Shown: piece after piece, positions 16,569 to 26,131 of the stretch
Numbering within the stretch: position 1 is the stretch's first letter
How the letters are laid out: each line of letters starts with the position of its first letter
NCBI GenBank assembly: GCA_944386485.1
Contig: CALXBG010000112.1
Location: 1-64,000 of the forward strand
DNA: 64,000 bases
Reading direction: 5' to 3'
Source of the DNA: an uncultured Pygmaiobacter sp.
Lineage (GTDB): Bacteria; Bacillota; Clostridia; Oscillospirales; Ruminococcaceae
Made by a program: the position numbers and the translations under genes
Notes under the pieces: generated by a model
Database searches by the model: none
Seen by the model: the letters and a program-made list of their open reading frames with translations, nothing else
Told to the model about the DNA's origin: nothing

Positions 16569-17819
16569 ATGTTTGGAGATGTACTGGATACGATTGGATT
16601 TGTCAGCGCGCGGGATCCGGAGGTCGGCGCCGCAATGGCCAGAGAGATGGGACGGCTGCGGGGAAATATCGAGTTGATCGCTTCGGAAAATGTGGTTTCC
16701 CCGGCGGTCATGGCCGCGATGGGCAGCATCCTGACCAACAAATACGCCGAAGGTTATCCCGGTCACCGGTACTACGGCGGCTGCCAGTTTGTCGACGAGG
16801 TTGAGAATCTTGCCCGCGAGCGCGCTTGCAAACTTTTTGGCGCTGATCATGCCAATGTACAGTCTCATTCGGGCGCACAGGCAAATCTGGCGGTTTATTT
16901 TGCGTTGCTCGAGCCGGGCGATAAGGTCTTGGGCATGAATCTTTCCCACGGCGGACATTTGACTCATGGCAGCCCCGTGAATATGTCTGGCAAGTACTTT
17001 AACTTTATCCCCTATGGCGTGGATGAAAACGGATTTCTCGACTATGATGAGCTGCACCGTCTGGCACTTAGCGAGCATCCGAAGCTGATTGTTGCAGGCG
17101 CTTCGGCCTATGCGAGAACCATTGATTTTGCAAAAATCTCTGAAATCGCGAAAGAGGCCGGCTGCCTGTTTATGGTGGATATGGCACATATCGCCGGTCT
17201 GGTTGCAACAGGGTTGCATCCCTCGCCGGTCCCTTATGCTGATGTCGTGACCACCACCACCCACAAAACGCTGCGCGGTCCCCGTGGCGGCATGATTCTG
17301 TGCAAAGAACAGTATGCCAAGGCGATCGATAAGGCGATTTTCCCCGGCACGCAGGGCGGTCCGCTGATGCATGTCATCGCCGGCAAGGCGGTCTGCTTTG
17401 GCGAGGCGCTGACCCCGGCGTTCAAGGAATATCAGCAGCGGATTGTAGACAACGCAAAGGCGCTCAGCGAGGCGTTGCTCGCGCGGGGTGTTCATCTGGT
17501 TTCGGGTGGTACCGACAATCACCTGATGACGGTTGACCTGCGTGGAACTGGAGTTACCGGCAAAATGCTGGAGGCCCGGCTAGACGAGGTGAATATCACC
17601 GCAAACAAGAATACCGTTCCCAACGACCCCGAAAAGCCGACCGTGACCAGCGGCGTGCGGATCGGCACCCCCGCCGTCACCACCCGCGGCTTTGGCCTGC
17701 CGGAGATGGAGCAGATTGCCGACTTTATCGCGGGCTGCATCTTTGACTTTGACGCGAAAAAGGATGAGATTAAGGCTGGTGTCGCAGCGTTGACCGCCCG
17801 GTTCCCGCTCTACGAATAA
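16569..17819 (+). CDS. glyA: serine hydroxymethyltransferase
   Basis: 416 residues. Converts serine plus tetrahydrofolate to glycine plus methylene-THF, the main one-carbon source. The PLP lysine is Lys233 in [15 protein letters not shown]; the N-terminal region has the SEN and YPGHRYYGG substrate motifs and D-M-A-H-I (204-208) ahead of the PLP site. Length and motif spacing are standard for bacterial GlyA. It has its own promoter and is followed after 39 bases by rarA in the same direction. Confidence 0.97.
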   Translation: MFGDVLDTIGFVSARDPEVGAAMAREMGRLRGNIELIASENVVSPAVMAAMGSILTNKYAEGYPGHRYYGGCQFVDEVENLARERACKLFGADHANVQSHSGAQANLAVYFALLEPGDKVLGMNLSHGGHLTHGSPVNMSGKYFNFIPYGVDENGFLDYDELHRLALSEHPKLIVAGASAYARTIDFAKISEIAKEAGCLFMVDMAHIAGLVATGLHPSPVPYADVVTTTTHKTLRGPRGGMILCKEQYAKAIDKAIFPGTQGGPLMHVIAGKAVCFGEALTPAFKEYQQRIVDNAKALSEALLARGVHLVSGGTDNHLMTVDLRGTGVTGKMLEARLDEVNITANKNTVPNDPEKPTVTSGVRIGTPAVTTRGFGLPEMEQIADFIAGCIFDFDAKKDEIKAGVAALTARFPLYE

Positions 17820-17858
17820 GCGGGAAAAGACGAAATTCAAAACAGGGGAGAGGATTGG

Positions 17859-19127
17859 ATGAACAGTCCGCTGGCGGACCGGTTGCGGCCGAAGACGCTA
17901 GACGAGGTCTTCGGACAGCGGCAGCTGCTGGCCCCGGGCACCGTTTTTCGCAGCAATATTGAAGCGGGACGGGTACCCAATATGGTCTTTTATGGACCTC
18001 CTGGGGTAGGTAAGACCACCGTCGCCCGAATTATCGCAGAGAATAGCGGTATGCGGCTGCACCGGCTCAACGGCACCTCTGCTTCGACCGCTGATATCCG
18101 TACGGTTATCGGAGAGATCGGTACCTTGATGGGGCAGGGCGGGATTCTGCTGTATCTCGATGAGATTCAATATCTCAACAAAAAACAACAGCAGAGTCTG
18201 CTGGAATGTATTGAGGATGGCAGCATCACCCTGATTGCATCCACAACTGAAAATCCTTATTTTTACGTCTATACCGCTCTGCTCTCTCGGTGTACGGTTT
18301 TTGAGTTTAAGCCGCTTACTGCAGAGGAGATTAAACAGGCGATCGAGCGTGCAAAGGGGATACTGGAGCAAGAGGATGGCTGCCGGATTGAGCTGGAACC
18401 CGAAGCATTTGATCTGATGGCAACTGCTTGTGGGGGCGATGTCCGCAAGGCAGTCGGCAGCCTGGAACTGCTTGCCGGCGCGGCAAAACCACAGGCAGGG
18501 GAGAAGCGAATCACCGTCGAAATGGTCGAACAGGTTGCTCAGCGCAGCAGCATGAGTTACGATCGGGACTCTGATAACCATTACGATACGATCTCGGCGT
18601 TACAAAAAAGTATCCGTGGTTCTGATCCAGACGCCGCCATCCACTACCTTGCCCGGCTGATGGAGGCAGGCGATCTGTTATCGGCATGTCGAAGGCTGCT
18701 GGTCATCGCGGCGGAGGACGTCGGCTTGGCCTATCCGCAGGCAATCCCGATCGTCAAAGCTTGTGTCGACAGCGCGTTGCAGCTTGGACTGCCGGAGGCG
18801 CAGTTGCCGCTTGCTGATGCGGTGATTCTGCTCGCAACCGCCCCCAAAAGCAATTCGGCCCACAACGCGATTCTCGCTGCACGGGAGGATCTGCGCCGCG
18901 GACGCAGCGGGCCGGTGCCCCGTCAGCTGCAAAATAAACATTATGACGGAGCGGACGCGAAGATCAAAGGGCAGAATTATCTCTATCCCCACGACTATCC
19001 CGACCATTGGGTCGCACAACAGTATCTGCCCGATCAACTGGTTGGCACGGTCTACTATGAATATGGTCCCAACAAGGTAGAACAGGCGGCGAGGGCTTAC
19101 TGGGACCGGATCAAGCGGCGCGGATAA
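17859..19127 (+). CDS. rarA: replication-associated recombination protein A (AAA+ ATPase, RarA/MgsA)
   Basis: 422 residues of the clamp-loader-like AAA+ family that acts at stalled replication forks. Walker A is [10 protein letters not shown] (about 45-54), Walker B LYLDEIQYLN, sensor 1 ASTTENPYF and sensor 2 GGDVRKAVGSLELL. The C-terminal MgsA domain includes RLMEAGDLLSACRRLLVIAAEDVG and NKHYDGADAK. The intact motifs argue for a functional protein. Start ATG follows GGGGAGAGG. It lies between glyA and the sugar transporter gene; only 3 bases separate its stop from the longest possible start of the latter. Confidence 0.95.
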   Translation: MNSPLADRLRPKTLDEVFGQRQLLAPGTVFRSNIEAGRVPNMVFYGPPGVGKTTVARIIAENSGMRLHRLNGTSASTADIRTVIGEIGTLMGQGGILLYLDEIQYLNKKQQQSLLECIEDGSITLIASTTENPYFYVYTALLSRCTVFEFKPLTAEEIKQAIERAKGILEQEDGCRIELEPEAFDLMATACGGDVRKAVGSLELLAGAAKPQAGEKRITVEMVEQVAQRSSMSYDRDSDNHYDTISALQKSIRGSDPDAAIHYLARLMEAGDLLSACRRLLVIAAEDVGLAYPQAIPIVKACVDSALQLGLPEAQLPLADAVILLATAPKSNSAHNAILAAREDLRRGRSGPVPRQLQNKHYDGADAKIKGQNYLYPHDYPDHWVAQQYLPDQLVGTVYYEYGPNKVEQAARAYWDRIKRRG

Positions 19128-19154
19128 TCCGTGCTGTCCAAAGGAGGAATCTTT

Positions 19155-20618
19155 GTGGAGGAGTCAAAAGGCTTGGTTTCCCGCAGGACCCGGTTGAGCT
19201 TTGGCCTTGGCTGTATCGGCCGTGACGCCGCATATACCCTTGTCAACAACTTTATTATGACCTATCTTACCCTTGCGGTGGGAATCAGCAACTGGCAGTT
19301 GGCTGGTGTCGGGGTTATTATGGTGATTGCCCGCATCTGGGATGCGATCAATGATCCGATGATGGGGACGATTGTTGACAATACCCGCTCCCGCTGGGGC
19401 AAGTTCAAACCCTACATCATTACTGGTGCGGTGCTCAACAGTATCTTTATCATCCTGCTTTTCTCCGATACCGCGCTCAGCGAACGGGCATTTCTCGTTG
19501 TCTTTGCCATCACTTATATTTTATGGGGTATGACCTATACGATGAACGACATCTCCTACTGGAGCATGCTGCCCAGCCTGACGGTCAACCCGCGGGAGCG
19601 GGAACGCGTTTCTTCGCTCGCCCGTATCGGTGCAAACATCGGTCTGTTTCTGGTCACCGCTGCGGTGCCGCTGATCACTCAGATGGGCCGGATGACTACC
19701 ATGTATCGCGGTATCTCAATCGTCATTGCAGTACTTTTCATCGGTTGCCAGCTATTGGTCGTATTGGGAGTGCAGGAGCAGAAGACGGCGGTTACTGCGG
19801 CACAAAGCCATACCAGTCTGGGCGGCATGGTGAAGGTTATCCTCAAAAACGATCAGCTGCTCGCCATCATTATATGCATGCTGCTGTTCAACATCGGCTA
19901 TTACACCACCACCGGTTTCGGTGTACAATTTTTTTATTTTGATTATGGGGTTTACGGAGGAATGGAGTTCACCATCTTCGCCCTTGCGATTGGGGTGGCA
20001 CAGATTGTGACCCTTGCACTCTATCCGAAGATCTCCAAAAACCTCAACCGCCGTCAGCTGTTCACCCTCGCAATCCTGATGGTGGTTGTCGGCTATCTCT
20101 GCTTCATGTTGGTAGGCTATCTGCTGCCAATGAATATGGCGGTGCTCTGCGTCATCGGTCTCATCCTCTTTGCGGGACAAGCGATCATCCAGCTGCTCAA
20201 CCTGGTCCTATTGGCTGATACCATCGAATATGGCCAATGGAAACTGGGGAGCCGTAATGAGAGTGTAATCTTCAGTCTCAATCCCTTCATTACAAAGTTG
20301 GCCAGCGCAATTCAGGCGGGCATCTTCGCTTTCACGCTGGCGATCTCCGGCCTAAATCAGTACTCCAATGAAATTAGCGCGCTGGAAAAGAGCACAACCC
20401 TGTCGTCTGAGCAGATTAAGCAGCAGGCAAACGAGCTGGTTGCCGCCATTCCTGACAGCGCGACATTGTTGCTGCGTGTTTCAATGATTGCGCTGCCGCT
20501 GCTCCTGATCGTCGTCAGCTATCTGGTCTATCGCAAATTCTATCGCATCGATGACGAGATGTATCATCGGATTATCCGGGATCTCGAGGCGCGCGCGAAG
20601 GGGGAACAATCCGAGTGA
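19155..20618 (+). CDS. MFS sugar:cation symporter (GPH family)
   Basis: 488 residues from a GTG at 19155 that has AAGGAGG seven bases upstream; an ATG-like start at 19131 lacks a site. Twelve hydrophobic segments are apparent, with the GPH-family N terminus (RTRLSFGLGCIGRDAAYTLVN) and the loop DNTRSRWGKFKPYI that matches the family's RWGKFRP signature. These proteins import galactosides, xylosides, glucuronides or other oligosaccharides with Na+ or H+. Its stop overlaps the start of the GH3 glycosidase by 4 bases, so the two are coupled: uptake of a beta-glycoside followed by intracellular hydrolysis. Confidence 0.93.
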   Translation: MEESKGLVSRRTRLSFGLGCIGRDAAYTLVNNFIMTYLTLAVGISNWQLAGVGVIMVIARIWDAINDPMMGTIVDNTRSRWGKFKPYIITGAVLNSIFIILLFSDTALSERAFLVVFAITYILWGMTYTMNDISYWSMLPSLTVNPRERERVSSLARIGANIGLFLVTAAVPLITQMGRMTTMYRGISIVIAVLFIGCQLLVVLGVQEQKTAVTAAQSHTSLGGMVKVILKNDQLLAIIICMLLFNIGYYTTTGFGVQFFYFDYGVYGGMEFTIFALAIGVAQIVTLALYPKISKNLNRRQLFTLAILMVVVGYLCFMLVGYLLPMNMAVLCVIGLILFAGQAIIQLLNLVLLADTIEYGQWKLGSRNESVIFSLNPFITKLASAIQAGIFAFTLAISGLNQYSNEISALEKSTTLSSEQIKQQANELVAAIPDSATLLLRVSMIALPLLLIVVSYLVYRKFYRIDDEMYHRIIRDLEARAKGEQSE

Positions 20619-23053
20619 TTGATAGTAACCAGATTGAGCAGCTTCTCAGTTCGTTGACGCTGGAAGAAAAGGCAAAGCTCTGCTGTGGCGCAACTTCCTG
20701 GACCACCGCAGGTCTGCCGGAAAAGGGGATTCCGTCAGTTCGAATGGCGGACGGGCCCACCGGCCTGCGAAAGGAGGACCCTGAGCACGCGAAGGAAAAC
20801 GGCGGACCAAGTGTTAAGGCGACTTGCTTTCCAACCGAATCCACACTAGCTTGCTCTTGGGATCCTGCGTTAACCGAAGCCGTCGGTCAGGCGATCGGGG
20901 CTGAGTGCCGCGCACATGGGGTCACAACCCTGCTTGCACCGGGAGTAAATATCAAACGGAGTCCACTCTGCGGCCGAAATTTCGAGTATTATTCTGAAGA
21001 TCCGCTGCTCGCAGGCACCCTCGCCTGCGGGATGATCAAGGGTTTGCGAAAGCAGGGAGTCGGTTGCAGTCTCAAGCATTTCGCTGCAAACAATCAAGAG
21101 ACATTGCGGATGACGATTAGCAGCGAGTTGGATGAGCGCGCCATGCAGGAGCTTTATCTGCGGCCGTTTGAAATCGCAGTTCGCCAGGCTCGGCCAAGCA
21201 CCGTCATGTGCTCTTATAACCGAGTTGGCGGGGTATATTCTTCTGAAAACAAAAAATTACTGACCGAAATCCTGCGCGAGCGCTGGGGATTTGACGGGAT
21301 TGTGATGAGTGACTGGGGCGCGGTGAATGACCGTGTTGCCGGGATCCGTGCAGGTCTGGACCTTGAGATGCCTGCGAGCGGCGGGGTCAATGATGAGCGG
21401 ATTATCAACGCTGTAAAGAATGGTAACCTTACAGATGAAGAGCTGGATCAGGTTGTTCGTCGATTGCTCCATTTTATCCTCACAGCGGCTGAGCACAACG
21501 AACCGGTCGCCTGTGATACGGCGGCGAGCCATCTGCTTGCGGTACGCGCGCTGGAATGTTCAGCAGTTCTTTTGAAAAACGAGGGCGTTCTGCCACTTGT
21601 TTCCGATAGAGCGGCACAAAAGGTCCTCTTTGTGGGGCAGATGGCACAGCAGCCCCGCTATCAGGGCGGTGGCAGTTCTATTGTGAATCCCATTAAGCTG
21701 AAAAGTCCACTCAAAGCTGCTGAGGAACAGGGAAGGGCGGTTCGTTTTTCACCGGGCTGGTCCGAGCATGCCGGCAGGCGCCAGCAAAAAAAGCTGCTCT
21801 GCCAAGCGGTACGGGATGCTGCGGACAGCGATGTGATCGTTCTTTTCCTCGGGCTGACGGACACATTTGAAAACGAGGGGAGAGATCGCACCCACCTCTC
21901 AATCCCAGAAGATCAAATCGCGCTGCTCGGCGCGCTGCATAATACCGGAAAATCGATCGTCGCGGTGCTCTCCGGCGGCAGCCCGGTGGAAACGCCTTGG
22001 ATTGATCAGGTCGATGCTCTGCTATACCTGTCGCTGGGTGGAGAAGGGATTGGAGAAGCGGTCTGCCGGCTGCTATGGGGAGAGGTCAGTCCTGCCGGTA
22101 AATTGGCAGAAAGCTGGCCACTTCGGCTAGAAGACACCCCGTCTTATTATCACTTTCCGATGGGGCCACGATATGTTAGCTACAATGAAAGTATTTTTGT
22201 CGGATACCGCTATTACGATACTGCAAATAAGCCGGTTCAATTCCCATTTGGCTTCGGCCTTTCATATACCCGTTTTGATTATTCGGCATTAAAGGTCCCT
22301 GCGTCTTATGATGGAACAGGGGAATTGCCTCTGTCGTTTCAGGTGACGAATACCGGCTCTCGGGCAGGCACCGAGATTTGTGAGTGCTATCTGCATCGTC
22401 AAAATTCTGCTGCATTTCAACCTGAGCAGGAACTGGTTGGGTTTGCGCGTGTAACCTTGCAGCCTGGGGAAACCAAACAGGTCTGCTTACAGCTGCCGCG
22501 GCGGGCATTCAGCTTCTACTCCACTACTTCAAAGGATTTTGTGCTGGAAAACGGTGATTATGAGATCCGTGTCGGCCGCTCCAGTCGAGACCTGCCGCTA
22601 ACTGCACAGTTGGCTGTAACCGGCCAGCCGGCGGTTGAGGTGAATGACGCACAGCGGGCGGACTCTTTCTATGGAAATGTTCAGGATAACCAGTTCCCCG
22701 ACGAGGCATTTACCTCAATTTGTCCGTTGCCTAAAACAGAAAATCGTTCTGCAAAGCCGGGAGAATTTGATCTCACCACTCCACTAAGGGGTCTGTCTGT
22801 CCGCTGGCCGGGCCGGGTTTTGCGCCGGATTGCCTGCATGATTGCAAAGCGCTCGATTTGTTTTGCCGCCTCAAAGGAGCTCAACCGCGAACTGATCATT
22901 CGGATGGTGGATGAGCTGCCGCTGAAAAATGCGGTGTTGATGTCGGGAGGGATTCTCAGCTTTGAAGCTGCCGGCGCGCTGATTGATCTGTGTAACGGCA
23001 AGGGCAGCCTGCGTCAGCTGCTGCGCTGTTTACGGCGTGTTAAAACTTCCTAA
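20615..23053 (+). CDS. glycoside hydrolase family 3 beta-glycosidase
   Basis: 812 residues, GTG start (GTGA overlap with the symporter stop), AAGGGGG upstream. Domains: GH3 TIM barrel (about 20-270) with MADGPTGLR, KHFAANN (154-160) and the nucleophile Asp233 in GIVMSDWGAV; GH3 C-terminal sandwich (about 310-540) with the acid/base region around LGLTDTFENEGRDR; a fibronectin III-like domain (about 575-670); then about 120 further residues including a basic helix-rich tail. No signal peptide, so it acts in the cytosol on sugars brought in by the coupled symporter. Specificity (beta-glucosidase or beta-xylosidase) cannot be set from motifs. The C-terminal tail is an extension beyond the usual domain set. 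Confidence 0.93.
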   Translation: MIDSNQIEQLLSSLTLEEKAKLCCGATSWTTAGLPEKGIPSVRMADGPTGLRKEDPEHAKENGGPSVKATCFPTESTLACSWDPALTEAVGQAIGAECRAHGVTTLLAPGVNIKRSPLCGRNFEYYSEDPLLAGTLACGMIKGLRKQGVGCSLKHFAANNQETLRMTISSELDERAMQELYLRPFEIAVRQARPSTVMCSYNRVGGVYSSENKKLLTEILRERWGFDGIVMSDWGAVNDRVAGIRAGLDLEMPASGGVNDERIINAVKNGNLTDEELDQVVRRLLHFILTAAEHNEPVACDTAASHLLAVRALECSAVLLKNEGVLPLVSDRAAQKVLFVGQMAQQPRYQGGGSSIVNPIKLKSPLKAAEEQGRAVRFSPGWSEHAGRRQQKKLLCQAVRDAADSDVIVLFLGLTDTFENEGRDRTHLSIPEDQIALLGALHNTGKSIVAVLSGGSPVETPWIDQVDALLYLSLGGEGIGEAVCRLLWGEVSPAGKLAESWPLRLEDTPSYYHFPMGPRYVSYNESIFVGYRYYDTANKPVQFPFGFGLSYTRFDYSALKVPASYDGTGELPLSFQVTNTGSRAGTEICECYLHRQNSAAFQPEQELVGFARVTLQPGETKQVCLQLPRRAFSFYSTTSKDFVLENGDYEIRVGRSSRDLPLTAQLAVTGQPAVEVNDAQRADSFYGNVQDNQFPDEAFTSICPLPKTENRSAKPGEFDLTTPLRGLSVRWPGRVLRRIACMIAKRSICFAASKELNRELIIRMVDELPLKNAVLMSGGILSFEAAGALIDLCNGKGSLRQLLRCLRRVKTS

Positions 23054-23070
23054 TAGACAAAAAATAGACA

Positions 23071-23415
23071 AAAAGAAAGAGCAGAGTGTAAAAGGTGTGC
23101 CAGCATAAGAAAACAACGGTTCTGCCGTAGAATTTTGGCGTATAAAGCACGCAGAGCGGCCCCCCAAGCCACCAAGGCTTGGGGGGGCCGCTCTTTGCAC
23201 TTTCTCCATCCAAAATTCTGGGGCAGAACTGCATACACCGTAAAAAGGCCGATTTTGATGCGGGTGCAAGGAAAGGAACCCAATCCAACGCCGCAGGCGT
23301 TGGATACGGCACCCTCTGTGGTTGTCGAGGGGGCTTAACGCCGCAGCCGCGCAAAAGCGGCCTTTTTACGGCGTTGTTTTCTTATGCTGGCACACCTAAC
23401 TCTGCTCTTTCTTTT
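23071..23415 (+). repeat. nested inverted-repeat element, MITE-like, between convergent genes
   Basis: About 345 bases with near-perfect terminal inverted repeats: 23071-23118 pairs with 23372-23415 (starts AAAAGAAAGAGCAGAGT, then a few mismatches, then AGGTGTGCCAGCATAAGAAAA). Inside are two arms. Arm 1 (about 23118-23231) is closed by GTTCTGCC/GGCAGAAC and AGAATTTTGG/CCAAAATTCT and tipped by a GC-rich hairpin (23153-23195, AGAGCGG-C6-AAGCC with G7 on the other side). Arm 2 (about 23238-23371) is closed by GTAAAAAGGCCG/CGGCCTTTTTAC and contains CCAACGCCGCAGGCGTTGG. No convincing ORF. It fills the gap between the convergent GH3 and glmS genes and may also stop transcription. Reads as a non-autonomous element or a structured RNA. 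Confidence 0.8.
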
Positions 23416-23419
23416 ATCT

Positions 23420-25240
23420 TTACTCGACGGTAACGCTTTTTGCAAGGTTGCGAGGCTTATCGACATCACAGCCACGCAGAACCGCCATATAATAGGCGAA
23501 GAGCTGCAGAGGAACAACCAGCAGCATCGGCATGAAGATCTCCTCATAAACCGGCAGCTTAACGACATGATCTGCAACATCGGCCGGTACTTCGGTGCCT
23601 TCTTTGCAGAAGAGGATAACCCGCGCGCCGCGGCTCTTGGTTTCTTTGACGTTGCTAAGTGTTTTTTCAAAGATTGCGTCCTGGGTTGCAAGCGCGACAA
23701 CCGGGGTACCATCTACAATCAGGCTGATGGTGCCATGCTTGAGCTCTCCAGCAGCATAGGCCTCGGAATGAATGTAGCTGATCTCCTTGAGTTTGAGCGA
23801 ACCTTCCAAACTCAACGCATAGTCAAACCCACGTCCGAGATAGAACAGATCCTCGCAGTTCATAAAGAGGGAAGCGAGGTACTTGATCCGCTCGGTATCA
23901 GCAAGCAGCTGTTCCAGCAGTTCAGGCAGCCGGATCAACTCTTTGACATAACGGCGCACCTCCGCTTCGGGCAGACTGCCGCGGGCGAGAGCCAGACGCA
24001 GCGTGAAGAGATAGAGCACCGCAAGCTGAACGCTATATGCCTTGGTGCTGGCAACCGCAATCTCGGGTCCGGCATAGGTGTAGAGCACATAATCGGCGGC
24101 ACGGGCAATCGAGGAACCGACAACATTGACAATCGCCAGCGTTTTTGCTCCTTTCTGCTTTGCCAACTTCAGCGCGGCAAGGGTATCCAGCGTCTCACCG
24201 CTCTGGGAGACAATAATGACCAGATCTTTCTCGCTGACAATCGGGTCGCGATACCGAAACTCGGAGGCGATATCCACCTCGGTGGGAACCCGGGTCAGCC
24301 GCTCGATTGCCGTCTTGCCAACCATGCCGGCATGCATCGCGGTACCGCAGGCAACAATGTGGATTCGCTCAATTCCACGCAGCATCTCATCGGTCAGTTC
24401 GGGAATCCGCAGATTGGGCAGGCCATTCTCAAGACGGGAGTTGATGGTGCGGGACATGGCCTCCGGCTGCTCGTGGATCTCCTTCAGCATGAAGTGTGCA
24501 TAGCCGCCTTTTTCTGCCGCCTCAACATCCCAATCCGCAGTCAGCCGCTCCTTTTCGATCGGCTTGCCGAACTCATTGAAAAAGCTAATCCCGTTCTCGT
24601 CAATCTGTGCAATCTCCCCTTCATCGAGGATGCTGTATTCCCGAGTATACTTAAGCAGCGCAGGAATGTCGGAAGCAAGGAAATTCTCCTCCTTGCCATA
24701 GCCAACAATCAGCGGGCTCTCCTTGCGCACAGCATAGATTCGGCCGGGAAAATCCTTGAACAAAATAGCCAGGCCGTAACTGCCGCGCACCTTCGAGAGG
24801 GTGGTCAGCAGGCTGGAGAGGGGATCACCATTATAGTAATAGTCCAGCAATTTGACCAACACCTCGGTATCGGTATCGCTGACAAACTCATAGCCGTTCT
24901 GAATCAAGAATTCCTTGAGAGACAGGTAGTTCTCGATAATGCCGTTATGCACCAGACTGATCCGCTCGCTCGAATGGGGATGGCTATTGATATCGGAAGG
25001 TGCACCGTGAGTAGCCCAGCGGGTGTGGCCAATACCACAGCAGGACGCAATCGGCCCCATCTCCTTGAGTTTTTCCTCCAATACCTTCAACCGGCCGGTC
25101 GCCTTGACTACCTTGATGTTGTTTTCCTCGACCAGCGCAACGCCGGCAGAATCGTATCCTCGATACTCCAGCTTGCTCAGACAGTCAATCAGGACTTCAG
25201 CGGCCTGACGGCGGCCCACATAACCAACAATACCACACAT
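23420..25240 (-). CDS. glmS: glutamine--fructose-6-phosphate aminotransferase (isomerizing)
   Basis: 606 residues from the ATG at 25238-25240 (AAGGAG upstream); a longer reading frame continues into the ribozyme and is not the start. The N-terminal amidotransferase domain begins with Cys2 (MCGIVGYVG), exposed by Met removal, and has GHTRWATHG and the glutamine site; two SIS domains follow (about 285-425 and 455-590) with SQSGETLDT. It makes glucosamine-6-phosphate for peptidoglycan. Expression is set by the self-cleaving glmS ribozyme just upstream. Its 3' end meets the inverted-repeat element, 5 bases after the repeat end. Confidence 0.98.
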   Translation of the reverse strand: MCGIVGYVGRRQAAEVLIDCLSKLEYRGYDSAGVALVEENNIKVVKATGRLKVLEEKLKEMGPIASCCGIGHTRWATHGAPSDINSHPHSSERISLVHNGIIENYLSLKEFLIQNGYEFVSDTDTEVLVKLLDYYYNGDPLSSLLTTLSKVRGSYGLAILFKDFPGRIYAVRKESPLIVGYGKEENFLASDIPALLKYTREYSILDEGEIAQIDENGISFFNEFGKPIEKERLTADWDVEAAEKGGYAHFMLKEIHEQPEAMSRTINSRLENGLPNLRIPELTDEMLRGIERIHIVACGTAMHAGMVGKTAIERLTRVPTEVDIASEFRYRDPIVSEKDLVIIVSQSGETLDTLAALKLAKQKGAKTLAIVNVVGSSIARAADYVLYTYAGPEIAVASTKAYSVQLAVLYLFTLRLALARGSLPEAEVRRYVKELIRLPELLEQLLADTERIKYLASLFMNCEDLFYLGRGFDYALSLEGSLKLKEISYIHSEAYAAGELKHGTISLIVDGTPVVALATQDAIFEKTLSNVKETKSRGARVILFCKEGTEVPADVADHVVKLPVYEEIFMPMLLVVPLQLFAYYMAVLRGCDVDKPRNLAKSVTVE

Positions 25241-25324
25241 ATTAAAAATTCTCCTTTTAGGCAAATAAAATCTGCGGTTAAAATAGAGTAGAAAACCGCA
25301 GCCGCGCAGCATCTGCTGCCGGTT

Positions 25325-25545
25325 TGGATGTTTTTGTGATTCACTTCCCTTAAAGCGCGTCTTTGTTGCGGCATTACTGCCGTTTTTTCAAACGCCTTCT
25401 CACGACCCAATGGGAAAGGGCCGACGGAGCATCCGCCGAATCTTTCGATGGAGTATCTCCCCGCCGATTGTCTTCAGGGGGAAACGCCCACAAACTCCGT
25501 ACCTCGTCACCCATACCAAACATACAGCAGGGCCCGGCGCTTTTA
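25325..25545 (-). ncRNA. glmS ribozyme (glucosamine-6-phosphate-activated)
   Basis: The minus strand carries the conserved blocks in order: the cleavage site A/GCGCC (cut between plus positions 25541 and 25540), GGGGAGATACTCCATCGAAAG, ATTCGGCGGATGCTCC, and the 3' block CGCTTTAAGGGAAGTGA. The core and peripheral stems are present over about 215 bases, ending about 85 bases before the glmS start. Binding of GlcN6P triggers self-cleavage and mRNA decay, so it represses glmS. The class is recognised from these invariant sequences. Confidence 0.95.
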
Positions 25546-25587
25546 ACGACATACTAAGATCAAACCTCCCTTCAAAACGGTGCTTTC

Positions 25588-26130
25588 CTATCTGCCCTTG
25601 CCAAACAGCAATGGGCGCAGCCGGTAATGGTAGATCAAACGAACCCGAACCAGACACAGATCATATAAGATAAAAGCAAGATTGGCGGCAAGCAGCAAAA
25701 CCAGAAGAAACCATCCAGCATATTTTGCAAACTCTTCGACAATCCCGCTGATAGGAAACACAAACAACAGCAGTCCATACATTGCAAAAACAGCAAGGTT
25801 AAACAGCGCCAGCTTTGCAAGCCAGCGCAGCGGGCGGCGGTGGATCCGATCAAGCATCTGTTTTACCATCGGATAATATCCGAGCAGGAAAACAAAAATC
25901 AGACTCATCTCGAGATCCGGCACCAATAAAAGCCCAAGAAAAGAAACGACTACCCAGGCCAGTAAACCGGTGCGAAGATTGTATTCCAGACCGATCGGCC
26001 AAAGCACAATGCCGGCGAGGGCAGGCGCAGTATAGGTTGCAAAGGGGAAAAGCCCCCCTAAAAAGAGCAGCGCAGTCGCCAGAGCAGCAAGGATTCCGCA
26101 CAGGGCGATTTGGCGGGTCGAACGGCGCAT
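25588..26130 (-). CDS. integral membrane protein, unknown function
   Basis: 180 residues from the ATG at 26128-26130, one base after the stop of the J-domain gene, with GGGAGGG upstream. About five or six hydrophobic helices are visible (near 10-30, 35-55, 60-80, 100-122, 135-160). The opening (RRSTRQIALCGILAALATALLFLG, then P-A-L-A-G-I) recalls ECF S-component-like proteins, but no ligand signature is evident. It is the third gene of an operon with DUF5685 and the J-domain protein, upstream of the glmS ribozyme. I do not assign a function. Confidence 0.75.
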   Translation of the reverse strand: MRRSTRQIALCGILAALATALLFLGGLFPFATYTAPALAGIVLWPIGLEYNLRTGLLAWVVVSFLGLLLVPDLEMSLIFVFLLGYYPMVKQMLDRIHRRPLRWLAKLALFNLAVFAMYGLLLFVFPISGIVEEFAKYAGWFLLVLLLAANLAFILYDLCLVRVRLIYHYRLRPLLFGKGR

Positions 26131-26131
26131 C

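Noticed and set aside
16335..17522. 395-residue minus-strand frame antisense to glyA
   Set aside because: Antisense of a conserved gene, with low-complexity composition and no start context.
23071..23415. CRISPR-like array
   Set aside because: The repeats are inverted, not direct, and there are no regular spacers.
23384..25291. 635-residue plus-strand open frame antisense to glmS
   Set aside because: No ribosome binding site; it is the shadow of glmS and of the ribozyme leader, with no family-like motifs.
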